Positions 1-11,670 of a stretch of 64,000 bases of DNA are shown here, one piece after another. This DNA is from Maratus speciosus (lineage: Eukaryota > Arthropoda > Arachnida > Araneae > Salticidae). The first letter of the stretch is position 1, and each line of letters begins with the position of its first letter. A model generated the notes under the pieces. The model searched no databases and was not told where the DNA came from. It saw nothing but the letters and a program-made list of their open reading frames with translations. The stretch is from assembly GCA_963932465.1 (NCBI GenBank), contig OZ010800.1, forward strand, positions 91,900,307 through 91,964,306, read 5' to 3'. A program made the translations under genes and the position numbers.

Positions 1-565
1 AAATTTTGTCAAAGCTTGATTATTCTCAAAGTGAAACAATCCGTAAGATTCACAAGGTTCCGTAAGATTCATCAATTCTTCAGCTCATTCATCGCACCTA
101 ATTGAGACTTTCTTGGCAAAACCTGGAACAAAGGTCTTTTGCCAACTTCCCTACTCTTCAGACATGGTTTCTTGCGATTTCTGGTTGTTTACGAAATTGA
201 AATAGACAATGCAATGATTCCATTTTGAGAGTAGAGATGAGATATGCATAATGCGACGGCGGGGTTGAACTCAATCCCAAAGAAGCCTCCCATAAGAATT
301 TTTGGCTGTGGAGGTAACGGTGGGCTAAGTGTGTGGAGGCACAAAGCGCCTACCTTGAAGGGGATTAGGGTACCAATCTCGTCAGATAACTTATATATTT
401 TTTTCGGGCAAAGGTGGGATACTTTACAGACATTTCACGTATATCCACACTGGACCATTTTTCATCTGCTTTATATAGGTATTCAAGTTTGGCAAATGTC
501 ACCCGAACACACACACACATACACACATATACATATATCTATATATATATATAAATATATATATA
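1..565. other. Left-edge region, no supported gene; CA/TA microsatellite at its end
   Basis: No gene is supported. A 113-codon open frame covers 244-585, but it runs into low-complexity sequence, has no recognisable domain, and its last codons lie in a microsatellite and the start of a transposon. A CA-rich then TA-rich simple repeat fills about 506-565 and abuts the Tc1 element. Base composition of 250-370 is more mixed than its surroundings, so an old element fragment is possible, but I recognise none. Confidence 0.5.
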
Positions 566-587
566 CACTGGCGGACAAAATTTAAGG

Positions 588-829
588 TTGGTTGGTTGTA
601 TTTATGTCGGCCAATTATCTGCACGTGGGATATAGGCCCTAAGGGGGGAAGTGCCTTCCGTGGAGGTCTTTCTAAGGAAACCTAACCCGTATTAACGCTT
701 GGAGAACCAAGGTTCGAAGAAAACCACGAAAACTCCGAACGATTAGGCCGACGGGCGCGATTGGGATCGAACCCAGCACCTCCCGTCTACCAGCTTCGAG
801 AGCAGAACCTCTCGGCCACTGGTGGGGCC
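588..829 (-). mobile_element. tRNA-derived SINE inserted in the Tc1 terminal repeat
   Basis: Read on the minus strand from 829, the sequence starts like a tRNA: an A-box-like TGGCCGAGAGGTTC, then about 45 bases on a B-box GGGTTCGATCCC. These are internal RNA polymerase III promoter elements. An unrelated body follows and ends in a CCAA-type simple tail at 588-602. The insert is flanked by an exact 11-bp duplication, AAAATTTAAGG, at 577-587 and 830-840, which is part of the Tc1 terminal repeat. This gives precise borders and shows the SINE arrived after the Tc1. Mobilisation would depend on a LINE in trans; none is seen here. Confidence 0.9.
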
Positions 830-1058
830 AAAATTTAAGGAACAAGGAGAAATGTAAACATAAATGAGAATCTAGGTGAGATAGTGGGTCAAGAAACAAA
901 CAATAGTATCAAAAGAATATTTCACAGGATTTAATATAAAAATTTTGTTGAAAGGATGTATATCAGAGGTTCTTTTTCTGAAACGTGAATATTGTTCGAA
1001 AACATGACTGTACAAAAAAGCAAAATACTCACAATTAACAATCGTCAGTGCCATATAA

Positions 1059-2084
1059 TTAAGGGATGTGGCACCCGTGTAATGCGGGACAACTTTCAAA
1101 ACGGCGTGGCATACACAGAACAACATGATTCAGTAGCTGTTGAGGGAAGTTGCCCCATACCTCCCTGACAAACGGATGAGAGTTTCTTTGTTCGTGGAAG
1201 GACATTTTCGAGCAGAAATACGTATCCCCAAGGTATCCCATACATTTTCAATGGGATTCAGGTCAGAGGAACGTGCTGGCCAGTGTATGCGACGGATATC
1301 TTCGGCCTCAAGAAAATCTTGTACAGACTGTGCGCGATGACAAGGTGCGTTATATTCCATAAAATGAAACTTTTCGCCGACAGCACCTCAGAAAATTTGA
1401 ACATGTGGAAGCAGGCGTCTTCAATGTACCGTCTACCGGTCATGGTCCCTTTGTCAAGAACATACAGATCCGTCCGGCCATTGAAGATGATGCCTACCCA
1501 CACCATGACACATGAAGTCGCATATATATCGCTTTCTAGAATATTTTTGAGACTGTAAGCACTACCAACCTAACATCACATCAGTTTACGTCTACAATCA
1601 GGCAATAGACTGAATCTACTATCATCTGAAAAGAGCACGGTAGACCAGTCGTCATCAGTCCAATTGCAATCATATGGCACGACTGTAAACGGGCGCTATG
1701 TTGGCGTCTTGAGAGTCGGATACACACAACAGGTCTTCAGGCGTATTGTCCACCCTTTTTCAAATGTCTTGCAACAGTGTTTCGGGATTATTTAGCTCCT
1801 ATCTCAGCACAAAGTGGATTTGCTAATTGACCAACTGTGCTGCATCTGTTACTTTTTGCCTAAATAACAATATAGCGATCTTTTTGGATCGTCGTACTGA
1901 TAGAACGACCACCCCCGGTGTGCCTAGTACATATTCCACTATTTTGGAATGTCGCCCATAGCCTAGATACAAAACTGTACGCGATGCTAAATTCACGGGC
2001 AGCATCTCTCATTTCGTGTCCTTCTTCCAACTTTCGAATTATTCTACCACGAGTAATATCATTTAAATGATGCTTCTAAGACAT
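1059..2084 (-). pseudogene. Tc1-like transposase pseudogene
   Basis: A Tc1 transposase cuts and pastes the element at its terminal repeats. The relic starts at an ATG at 2084-2082 followed one codon later by a stop. The next stretch resembles the N-terminal helix-turn-helix (GRIIRKLEEGHEMRDAAREF). Around 1440-1506 comes the VWVGIIFNGRTDLYV part of the DDE domain. Near 1290-1360 the signature NAPCHRAQ ... SSDLNPIENVWD contains the second aspartate region and the final acidic residue. The C-terminal piece (QQLLNHVVLCMPRR) is in yet another frame and runs to about 1059. At least three frame changes plus stops make it non-functional. Identification as Tc1 family is firm. Confidence 0.88.
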
Positions 2085-2339
2085 GTTCAAGTTTCACTTC
2101 ATCTCCTACAATTTTTACATCTAATGAGCACTCATAGCACCCCCCCCCCCCCGATTGCCTAAAATCTTTTATCTCTGCTGTCACGTGATCTACAAAAACG
2201 GAAGTACAAAATTTGTATAAGTTTCACAAAACAGAGTACATCCCGCATTTATGCAAATTTACACTTGCTGCTGCAGATCTATTTCTAACTGTAATCGTTG
2301 AAAGAAAACAGTGGCCCTTAAGTTTTGTCCATCAGTGTA

Positions 2340-4698
2340 CATACATACTTACTTTTTAAAAGCGGTAAGATGATCAACCAATTATTTAAAGAATTTTTCA
2401 CGTGTTTACTTTTAACTAAATAGTATAAACAGATATATGGTTGAAAATGTTCACTATGCATATCTCGATAACAGAATTATAATACTAAAAGAAGCACAAT
2501 TTTGAATTTTGCTTGTACTTTCTAATGCATGTCGAAAATAATGAATCACAAAGAAACAATTTTAAGAAAAGAACAATTCATTTTTGCTCTACGTGCCTCA
2601 AATATCATGTACTACCCCTCAAAACCGATAAAGAGTAGACTACGAATTATACTTAATTTTCTAAACAGAATATTTTAAGTAATAATTTTTTAATAGTTTT
2701 ATGTTACTCTTTGTTTAAAAACCGAGGGTGCATATATAATTTATCTTATCTCATAGCCAAATATTTTGAATGCTATCCAAGTTAAATTTCTGTTTTAGAA
2801 CTGATAAGGAAGTGATCAATATATATTTTTTAATTCTGACTTCACGATTGAAATCAAAATAATATAAATATAAATAGTGAATTTGTATATCACTGAATAG
2901 AACAAGCTTATATTATAGTTGTTATAATAAAGCTATTTTAAATAATATTCATCATGTATAAGCAGTAAATTCAATATGGTGAAAAGGAATTATAAAGCCA
3001 TTTTAAAGCATTTGCATGCAAAAATAAATAATTGTTTTTTTATGTTCTTATTTATTGTTCCCTTTTTGAAGGATATTCGCAGGCTTCCAAAGCTGTTTCT
3101 TAAACTTCTAAAAATAAGAGGACTTTCAGAGGCTTTATATGGGTTATCATCGCGTTGCATTCAGACAATAGAAATTAAAGATTCTACTCTGTAGACTCGA
3201 TTTAATAAACATAGAGAAAGTGTCATTAGTTGGAATGATGAATAATATTGAAACATGGCTTGCATACACAGAATATTTATGTAACAGTTTCAAATGTGAA
3301 GAGTTAAAGAAAACTACAGTCGACGAAACTTGCGTATAATAAATACTGGCGCCAGATACATTTCCAGATAATACTGTCCAATAATGCTTTACAATTCCTA
3401 AAATGCTGTATTTGTAATTATATTACACTGTAAGCAAAATGCTTTATCAATAGTGTTTTTAACTTTGTACGCTCTATGAATACAAAACAACAACAACAAA
3501 AAAAAACAAATAGAAATAAAAATAAACCTATTTTTTTCTACAATAGATGACATTGGTAGCAATAGAAAAACTAATTAGTCAATCACTACACAATTCCGTG
3601 AGTCTAGTTAGCTGTTTTTCTTTACGTTTATACGTTGTAATAAACTATTTAGTGAACGATGGAATAAATAAATTATTTTTTTCTGCAAAATAACTTTTCA
3701 ATAATCTTTACCAAAAAACTCATGAGACACCGAATTTTCATGAGAGAAGAAACATCATTTCATTATTACCATGAAACATTGCAGGAAAGATTATGTCAAT
3801 TTCAATCCGAATAGGAAAGTAAATGTCCACATCTACCACATTTGGTCAGACATTTGGAGAAAACATACAACATTTATCATATCCTCTTGCAAAGTATAAA
3901 TTGGTATTTTCAAAGCAACACTTGTAATCATTTTTGAAATGTTGAAGAGGTTTCAAAAGTGTATAAACCAAATTCATCATTGGACATGGAAATCCGAATG
4001 TTTTGATAAATGTCTGATTTAAAAATTGTTGCGTGGCTATACTGCTTATGACAAAGCATACTGTAACTAGTAAGCTAATATCATGATATGGATACTGGCG
4101 CTCAAATTATGCTGCGGCACGTGGTCTCTGGAGTATGACATATCCTGTTTACCGGAACAATAAATATATTTCGTATCTACTGGAATCAAAACTAAATTGT
4201 TGTCAAAATTAGATATATCAGATAGGCTCCTTTGATTTTAAAATAAACAGCGCGTCCAAAACATGTGTTGAACGTTTTTTAAATCTAAGGTTCTGTAAAC
4301 TTTGACTAATATGGTAGTATGTCTTGTTGGTGTGCAGTGTATGAAATCAGGAATATCTTTGCAATGACTTCTTTTTTTAGTTCGAAATATCAAGGACCGA
4401 TGACACTGGATGATATAAAACTGTAATACTGCTTAAAAGATCCCTACATTAACAAAGCCTAATCCATAGTTTTGGAGTTTTGAAGATCTAAACAAAATAA
4501 AGATTAAAAGGTTAGTAAATTAACATCTATTTTTTCGGTAAATGGAACTTTCTAACAATTTGCTACAACGAAGAATCCTTTTCGGTGATATTTAGACAAT
4601 GATCTGCAGGAAAGATATTTACAAATTCATACACCAATTTCTTGTAAGAAAAAATTTAATATTTGTCAACGTTTCCTTCTTATTATTTTTTTAAATAA
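2340..4698. other. AT-rich region without recognisable gene
   Basis: No gene, RNA or element border is supported. The longest open frame (2976-3194, 72 codons) has a chance-like composition with no domain or codon-use signal. A poly-A-rich stretch lies at 3486-3512. Confidence 0.5.
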
Positions 4699-4760
4699 CT
4701 AGGGGCTCTGCCCGCTACGATCTACGCTCGCCAAACCCCACTCAGGCACACCAAAATCCA
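4699..4760 (-). mobile_element. Helitron 3' end
   Basis: Read on the minus strand, this stretch has a GC-rich hairpin (GGGCAGAGCCC) followed directly by CTAG and then T, the layout of Helitron 3' termini (hairpin, CTRR, insertion between A and T). The motif CTAG is at 4699-4702. The body would extend to the right. I found no matching 5' TC end, so only this terminus is claimed; 4740-5586 shows no other feature. Confidence 0.6.
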
Positions 4761-5586
4761 AAAAGCACGTTAATTTGATCGGCTTTAAAAATATTGAATT
4801 AAAATAAAAAAAAAAAAAAACAGTAGAGATCTCTCTGTAAACGGGTTTCCATTCGTTTTCCTTTGATTGGGGATTTTTAAGACCAAATCTGCTGCTGTTA
4901 CATGGGCTGTTTTCGTATTTAATTAAAAAATCAGTTAAACATTTGAATATAAGCTAATGTAAAATGAATTACGTAAACAGTGTCATTGTCTCCCGGTATT
5001 TTTTAACAGCGCTATAAGATAGTTCTTTTAAATAATTCATTTTAAATGTATCGTTTTAAATCTGACGTAATTTACACCAAAGTTTTATTTCTCTTATTAA
5101 TATTCAGGTGGATATACTTTTTGTTGTTAGAAGGAAATATTATTTGCGCTGTCTTCGAATTCACGATAATAGTTGAAAATATTATCTCAAAATATATCGA
5201 GCAAATATATTTTTTCATTTAAATTGTTTTGCCATGTTTTTTGGCCATTTTAAATATGACGTAATTTCCTCCATTTACAAGTTTTAACGCATAATATTTT
5301 TGAATGAATTCGAAAGAATTCATTTCCAACGGTTAATAATTTTAAAAAATTGCAACGTATTTGAAGGTTTTGAACAATATAAAAAGAAAGTTTCTATATT
5401 ATTGTTAAATATTTGCGCATTTTTATTGCATTGCATAAACAGTCAGCCAACTAAAAATAAAATAACCCTTAAATCTCCGAATATCATAGGAAAAACGTAA
5501 GTAGCAATCCAACTGGAACTTATATCTTCTTTTAATTTACGTTTTAAAACAATTACTCTTAAAGGGTCGTATTCTTAATTTATGCG

Positions 5587-6043
5587 TACCAAACTCTAAA
5601 ACATTTAGTACGAACACATAAATGTTACATAATACTTTGATACTTTGGTTAATTTTATCTTAGGATACCAAACGAGAAGTCATTCTATAAAATTGCTTAT
5701 GCATTATGAAGATCTAATTTGTAACTTGTAAAGTTAAAGTAATTTGTAATCGTTGCAAAAAATATTGCAATGATAGTAGTTTTGTAAGCATAATTCAAAA
5801 ACTACTTATTGCAGCTTATTTCGACAAGCATTTATGCTTAAAATACTACACGCACTTCAATCTAATATGCAACGATTACAAATAAATTTAACTTTAAGAG
5901 TTCTAAATTTATAAGAGTCATAATCTTTAAATTGCTTGTCGCAAGGACTTCCCATTTCGTACCCTAATGTACAATGTAATGACAAATCCGAATATGATTT
6001 CAATGTTGGGTATTCGTTATGAACCTTTTAGAGTTTGATAATG
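5587..6043. repeat. Degenerate foldback (inverted repeat)
   Basis: The two halves are imperfect inverted copies centred near 5812. The best-preserved part is AATTTGTAATCGTTGCA (about 5740-5757) against TGCAACGATTACAAAT (about 5869-5885), extending outward through AAAGTTAAA / TTTAACTTT and more weakly to CAAACTCTAAAA near 5590 and TTTTAGAGTTTG near 6030. It looks like an old hairpin-type MITE. No target duplication could be assigned. Confidence 0.6.
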
Positions 6044-6420
6044 TTTCACTATGAAGACAAACAGTACTTTTTTTCTTCAAGTTGGAAGAAGACATAATTT
6101 CCAGTCGAATCGCTATCTATGATTTTATCTGCGGCAAGTTGGTCGTTAAAAGTTTTGGGGTGTTTAATTTTTCTCTTTTTTTGGTGTGTGTGTGTGTATG
6201 GGTGTGTGGCTCATTGTACTTACGCTTGATATATAAGTCTCTGAACAAAATTCCATGTACTACAGATCCTTACTCTTGATCTGCACTAATCATTATGAAG
6301 CATAAAATCAATTTTATAAAAATTATATTGAAATGCAGAGCGAGTGATGTACCATTAAAATAGATTAACTGTATAACTTGCAGAATTTCAGTTAATGTTT
6401 TAAAAAATGTATAGTAAATA

Positions 6421-8270
6421 ACAGAGATACTTTGAAATGTTTCAAGTCATTTCGACGAAATATAAAACAAAATATATGGTTAAAAATAAATATAATTCAG
6501 GATAACAATGCACAATAGTAACTATAGATATGTTCAGTTACCATATACTTTAGTTAAAAATTTATTGAGTTTTATTGATGACACATTTTACACATTTTAT
6601 CGAATTATCGTATGTAAAACCCCTTCGAAATACCATTTAATAGACAATCCAAATTAAAAAGGGATTGTGGGATTTCAAAATAACAAGTTTTCTAGATCCT
6701 CAATCTTGGTAAAACCGTAGCTTCTAAAACTAAATTGCTGAAAATTACGGGCGGATTTTAATCATAATGCAATTAAGCGCCATACTTTTATTTCAGCAAA
6801 AAAGTTATTACGATCAAAAGAGAATTCGTGTTTAGTTAGCCTTTAAAAGAATGTAAGTTAATTAACAGAGACTGTAAAAAGACTACAAGTCATTTCGATG
6901 AAAAAAGGATTAAAAACAAATGTAACACAGATGAGAAATTGCATTTAAAAATAAGATAATAACGCACGACAGTAACAATAGATATTTTCGGTTACCATAG
7001 GCTTTAGTTATAAATATATTGATTTTTACGTGAAAACACATTTCAAACATTTTATGGAATTATCTTATGTAATCTCCCTTGTAAATAACTATTAATAGGC
7101 AATCCAAATTAAAAAGGGATTTCGTGATTTGAAAATAATCTCAAAATAACAAGCTTTGTACATGCTAAATTACGTTTTCCTGGTAAAACCGTATCTTCTA
7201 AAATAAAATGACTGAGAATTAATGACGTATTTTAATCCTAATGTGTTTAATCAGCCAGACATTTATTTCAGTAAAGAAGGTTATTATGCACTAAAGAGAA
7301 TTCGTGTTTAATCTTTAAAAGAAGGTAAGTAACAAAGACTTTAGAAAATCCACAAGTCCTTTCGAGTAATAAATAAAAAATAAATGATTAACCCTTTATC
7401 TACTGACGGTACAGATAAGTACCATTAAAATAACTTGTTATAAAATTCCTTTAATACATCGATTAGTAGTAATACAGTTTAGAACGAGTTACAGATGCAT
7501 TACTTTACCTTGTTACAAAAGCATTTTTGGTTATACCAAATACAAATATTTTTAAAAGGATGATTTCTTTTGCCGTTGCAACATTTCAACTATCTTGGCG
7601 TTGGGGGGGGGGGGGGGGGTCAGTTCGGAAATATTTCTATATATCTATTGTAAGACCATTATATTTGTATATTCCCTAATTCCCTAATTATACAAAATAC
7701 TAAGAAACATTTAAAATAAAAGATTTAAGTGGTGTTATAAATATAGCACAAAATCCCTATAAATTCAAATTTAATGAATTCTTCTAAATCCTTCAATCTT
7801 TCTTTAGACGATAAAATTTTCATGAATTCATAATTCAGTACATAAAGGGTTAAAAACAGATTTAATTGAGATAGGAATATGCATTTAAAAAAAGGGATAA
7901 TGACGCACGAAAGTAACTATAGATATTTTTAGTTCCCATATGCTTTAGTTATAAATTTATTGATTTTTACGTGACATCACATTTCAAACATTTTATAGAA
8001 TTATCTTATGCAATCACCCTTCTAAATAACTATTAATGGGCAATCCAAATTAAAAAGGGATTACGGGATTTGAAAGTAATCTCAAAATAACGAGCTTTCT
8101 AGAAGCTAAAATACGTTTTCTTGGTAAAACAGTAACTTATAAAATGAAATGACTGAAAATTAATGAAGTCTTTTAATCCTAATGCGATTAAGCAGTCATA
8201 CTTTTATTTCAGAAAAAGGTTATTAAGCCCTAAAGGGATTTCGTGTTTCTTATTAACAAAATAAGGTTTT
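6421..8270. repeat. Three-copy tandem repeat, unit about 454-479 bp
   Basis: Three diverged direct copies lie head to tail. A marker word, AGTAAC-ATAGATAT, appears at 6517, 6971 and 7912. The spacing is 454 bp, then 941 bp, and the latter falls to about 479 bp once the MITE at 7392-7849 and its duplication are removed. Other shared blocks are GGCAATCCAAATTAAAAAGG and TTTCAAACATTTTAT. The repeat has no coding potential and its origin is unknown. The preceding 6044-6420 holds only a short GT-rich run at about 6183-6212. Confidence 0.85.
7392..7849. mobile_element. piggyBac-like MITE with TTAA duplication
   Basis: The left end reads CCCTTTATCTACTGA after TTAA (7388-7391). The right end, on the opposite strand, reads CCCTTTATGTACTGA, bordered by TTAA (7850-7853). 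A TTAA target duplication with termini beginning CCC is diagnostic of the piggyBac superfamily. The 458-bp interior has no open frame and contains a 17-G run (7603-7619). It interrupts the third unit of the surrounding tandem repeat, whose sequence resumes on the other side. Confidence 0.88.
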
Positions 8271-8866
8271 AAGTATTATGGGAGAAAATGCTCATATAAA
8301 TGAAAAGATACAAGAAAGATTTAAGCACACAAGATGTTAAAGTATATATATTTTTTAATATATAAAACGTTATATACTCTTTTGAATTGAGTTTATTTTA
8401 CAAAATATTATAGGTTTATTAAATATTGTAAATAATTTTGTAATTATTCTTTGATTATTAAAATGTGAAATGTATATACAAATGTTTTATTATTCTAGTA
8501 CTTTATATAGAAAAAAGTGGTAAAATAAGTATCATACTTGCTTAAGATTATTAATAAAATTAGTCTAAAGTAGACGATACAAATTGTTTCTGTTCAGTTG
8601 CACTTTAAACTATTATTAAAGTTTAAAATTTTAGCACCTCGTTTAAAATTTGGTTGATGAGTAATGATTATTAAAGAGGAATAAAAAGAAAAGAAACTTT
8701 CAAGCATGTATAATTTTATAAGAATATATTTAACATTTTTAATGTATGTTTAATTTTGTTTCAATTGATAGAATAGAGACTCTTCGTGTTCTAATAAATA
8801 ACATGTAATGGATAATCCCACTTGAGGTTTGTCTCGGAAATACTTAGTTTTTGAAATTGTGATATT
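8271..8866. other. AT-rich spacer, nothing recognised
   Basis: No gene or repeat border is seen. Composition is very AT-rich, with a short palindromic AT stretch near 8340-8375. Confidence 0.5.
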
Positions 8867-10353
8867 AGTCCAGGCAATAGAGACCGTATAGGGGCTCTAC
8901 CTAGCAAAATTCATTGTAGTTCTGGAAAAAAGCTTACTATATGTTTTTTGGGTCGCTGAATCTGAATCTTTAACTTCCCACCAAAATTTCCCCCGGCAAC
9001 TCCCCCAAAATTTGGTAAAATCCCCCCCCCCCCAAAAAAAAAAAGGTTTCTTTAAGAAAAATCAATTATTTTATTATTTTAGGGGAAAAGTATCTAGAAA
9101 TTCTGAAAGTAGACAAAATTTTCAAAAAATTAGATATATGACATTATGACTTAGGATGAAGGAGAAGGGGGGATCTGACTCGGAACATGCGCGCGGTGCT
9201 GCGTGAACTAAGTTGCGTAATTCCACTTAACCACTCACACGTTTACATTCCCCCCCCCATCTCCCCCCCGAACTTTTTCTATAAGGTTTACTTTAAGTTA
9301 TTTGGGTCGCTGAATCCGAATTTTTAACTTCCCCTCAAAATTTTCCCCCCGAACTCCCCCCCCCCCCAAATCGTTGTTTTTAACTTAAATTTCTTATTAT
9401 TTTAGGGAAAAAGCATTACGAAATTCAGAAACTATACAAAATTTGCACAAATAGGATGTATGACATTATGACGTAGGATGAACGGGGACAAGGGAGGGGG
9501 CTGCCTCTGAACATGCACTGCGGTGCTACGTGCACTAAGTTATGAAGTCCAGGCAATAGGGGATTTTACCTGGAAAAATTAATACTAGTTCTGGATTTCG
9601 ACTCACTTTATGTTTTTTGGGTCGCTGAATCCGAATTTGTAACTTCCCACAAAAATGTCACCCGGTAAACCCCCAAAAAATTTATTTTTTGAAAAAATTT
9701 GGTTTTTGAGAAAATCGCGCGGGGAATGTTCCGAGGCAGCGCCTTCTCTCCCCGTTTATCCTACGTCATAATGTCATATATCCCATTTGTTGCAAATTTT
9801 GCCTAGCTTCTGAATTTCGTAATGCTTTTCCCCTAAAACAATAAGAAATTTTAGTTAATAACAACTATTTTTTTGGGGGGGGGGGTTCGGGGGGAGGGAA
9901 TTTTGAAGGTAAGTTAAAAATTCGGATTCAGCGACCCAAAAAACTTAAAGTAAACCTTATAAGGAAAGTTCGGAGAGGAGATCGAAGGGCGAATGTAAAC
10001 GTTTGAGTGGTTAAGTGGAATTGCGCAACTTAGTCACGCAGCACCGCACGCATGTTCCGAGGCAGACCCCCCTTCCCCTTCATCGTAAGTCATAATGTTA
10101 TTATCTAATTTGTTGCAAATTTTGTATACTTTCTGAATTTCTAGATACGTTTTCCCTAAAACAATAAAAAAATCGATTTTTTTAATAAAAACCTTTTTTG
10201 GGGGGCTTTTTACCAAAATTTGGGGGGAGGTTGCTGGGGGAAATTTTCGTGGGAAGTTAAAAATTCGGATTCAGCGACCCAAAAAACATAAAGTAAGCCG
10301 ATTTCCAGAAGTACCATTAATTTTGCTTGGTAAAACTCCCTATTGCCTGGACT
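8867..10353. mobile_element. Long foldback element with TA-flanked ends
   Basis: The element opens with GTCCAGGCAATAG and closes with CTATTGCCTGGAC, both bordered by TA. The interior is built of repeated modules. GGGTCGCTGAATCCGAATTT occurs near 8950, 9305 and 9620 on the plus strand and, inverted (TTCGGATTCAGCGACCC), near 9923 and 10264. The words around GGAACATGCGC...GTGCTGCGTG near 9182 and 9500 recur inverted near 9725 and 10035. A second plus-oriented end (GTCCAGGCAATAG) sits at 9547. The structure is thus two direct modules plus two inverted ones, able to fold into a long hairpin. There is no transposase; poly-C, poly-G and poly-A runs occur within. Confidence 0.75.
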
Positions 10354-10727
10354 ATATATATATTTGTATATTCTGTTGTGTCGAGCGAATCCTATAGTAT
10401 TTTATTTATATCTTTAATTTTTCAGATTTTATATGTTACAGCAGAAGACATTTGCTTGCCTTTTTATAAATAACCTTTATCTTCATATCTTAAAGGAATA
10501 AAATTAACAAAAATAGTTTCAAGTATTTTTTTTTAGAGATAACATTTGTTGTATTAGAATTATACCATTGTATAAAATTATTGTAATGCGTGTGACACAT
10601 GATAATCAGTAGAAGCAGACCAGAGAAAATACGAGTTACTATTTTCTCAAACTTCTATGGACAGTAAAATAAAGGAAAGTGGGAATAACAAAATGATTTT
10701 ATAACGAGGAGTCAAATATAACCGAAG

Positions 10728-10985
10728 TTACGTTTCGACATAGTCACTGTTAAGATTGCGACATTTGTCATACTGCTGCGCGAATTTTCCAAAATTATCT
10801 TCATAAAAGGTTGCCAGCGTTTTGAGATAGGTCTCCAAAACGTCTTCAAAATTTCTGTTGGTATGGAAGCGTTGTTCTTGCAGATCTGTCTTCAGCTATC
10901 GAATAAGGTGACAGTCACTTGGTGCCTGGCCAAACTGGTGTCCCAAAGGTTCTTTCACAATTTCAATGGGAAGCGTTCGATGCCC
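10728..10985 (-). pseudogene. mariner transposase C-terminal remnant
   Basis: Eighty-six codons on the minus strand read in one frame, with a single internal TAG, and end at a TAA (10728-10730). The peptide contains QAPSDCHLI, then LKTDLQEQRFHTN, then YEDNFGKFAQQYDKC and a closing NSDYVET. This order matches the catalytic tail and C-terminus of mariner transposases, the type also fused in SETMAR. It is the last quarter of a usual ~345-residue protein. No N-terminal part or terminal repeats are seen, so the element is truncated. Confidence 0.8.
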
Positions 10986-11218
10986 AGTTTAACCTGGCTC
11001 CGATGCTTTGATAAATGTTAAATGCTCTGCACTCCATATTCTACAGAAAGCATGTGTTAATGCACCTCAGAAATTCATATAAATTTCATTATGTTTTTAA
11101 CAGAGCAACATCATTAAGATATGCCGCAAACGATTTTACTTCATAGATCATAATATAACGGAATACTTTTGAGTTCTTTCTACGTGTACTCTATATATTA
11201 CAGATAACATATTCTATA

Positions 11219-11430
11219 CACTGTAAGAAAAAAACATTGTAGATTTACCAGCACAAACTGCTGGCGTCCGAATTGCCAGCATATTGTGCTGTTAATTCTA
11301 CGCAACTACTGTATTTTTCATGTTTATATAGTCAAGAAACCAAAGAAAGCTACAGCACATTCGACTGTGATCGAGTCTGAGCCCAAGAAGAACAGTACTT
11401 TGTACTGCTAAAATGCCGTTTTTTTCAGTG
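11219..11430. mobile_element. Small TA-flanked MITE
   Basis: The left end CACTGTAAGAAAAAAACA follows TA (11217-11218). The right end reads CACTGAAAAAAACGGCA on the other strand and precedes TA (11431-11432). The 212-bp interior is non-coding but less AT-rich than its surroundings. Terminal CACTG with TA duplication places it with Tc1/mariner-type non-autonomous elements. Confidence 0.65.
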
Positions 11431-11582
11431 TAGTAATTATATTCTAGTGCACCCCAATAATGTACATATCACATATATTAAAACGTAAAGGGATTTCTGT
11501 AAGATCAAGATCAGTAAGACCAATATTGATGCATGCGTCAGCTTTTTTTCGAACCTCTTTAATTTAGAGGAATATTTGGGGA

Positions 11583-11670
11583 GTCCCTGCTAGCGCAGCG
11601 GTTAAAAGCGACAGTTTAAAGCTCCGAATTTTTGTAGAGGACGTGGGTTCGAGCCCAATGCACGACAAAA
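11583..11670 (+). mobile_element. tRNA-like SINE head
   Basis: The sequence has an A-box-like TAGCGCAGCGGTTAAAAGC (11591-11609) and a B-box GGGTTCGAGCCC (11645-11656) at tRNA-like spacing, so it can carry an internal polymerase III promoter. Arms do not fold into a convincing functional tRNA by eye. It is most likely a tRNA-derived SINE or tRNA pseudogene. The 3' border and target duplication are not resolved. Confidence 0.55.

Larger units (their letters stand above)
566..2337 (-). mobile_element. Degenerate Tc1-like DNA transposon
   Basis: A Tc1/mariner element whose ends can be read directly. The left end begins CACTGGCGGACAAAATTTAA just after a TA (564-565). The right end, ending at 2337 before a TA (2338-2339), reads CACTGATGGACAAAACTTAA on the opposite strand, so the termini match at about 18 of 20 positions. 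TA duplication is the hallmark of this superfamily. The transposase relic lies inside on the minus strand. About 255 bp of the length is a later SINE insertion plus its duplication. A run of 13 C (2140-2152) lies between the transposase start and the right end. The element cannot be autonomous because its reading frame is broken. Confidence 0.9.

Noticed and set aside
244..585. 113-codon open frame at the left edge
   Set aside because: Its end is a microsatellite plus the Tc1 terminus, there is no domain, and no splice context was seen.
2976..3194. 72-codon frame
   Set aside because: Only Lys/Leu-rich AT-type composition; no homologous motif, promoter or splice site could be supported.
6421..8270. 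Possible LTR pair
   Set aside because: There are three tandem copies with no coding interior, no TG...CA ends and no 4-6 bp duplication.
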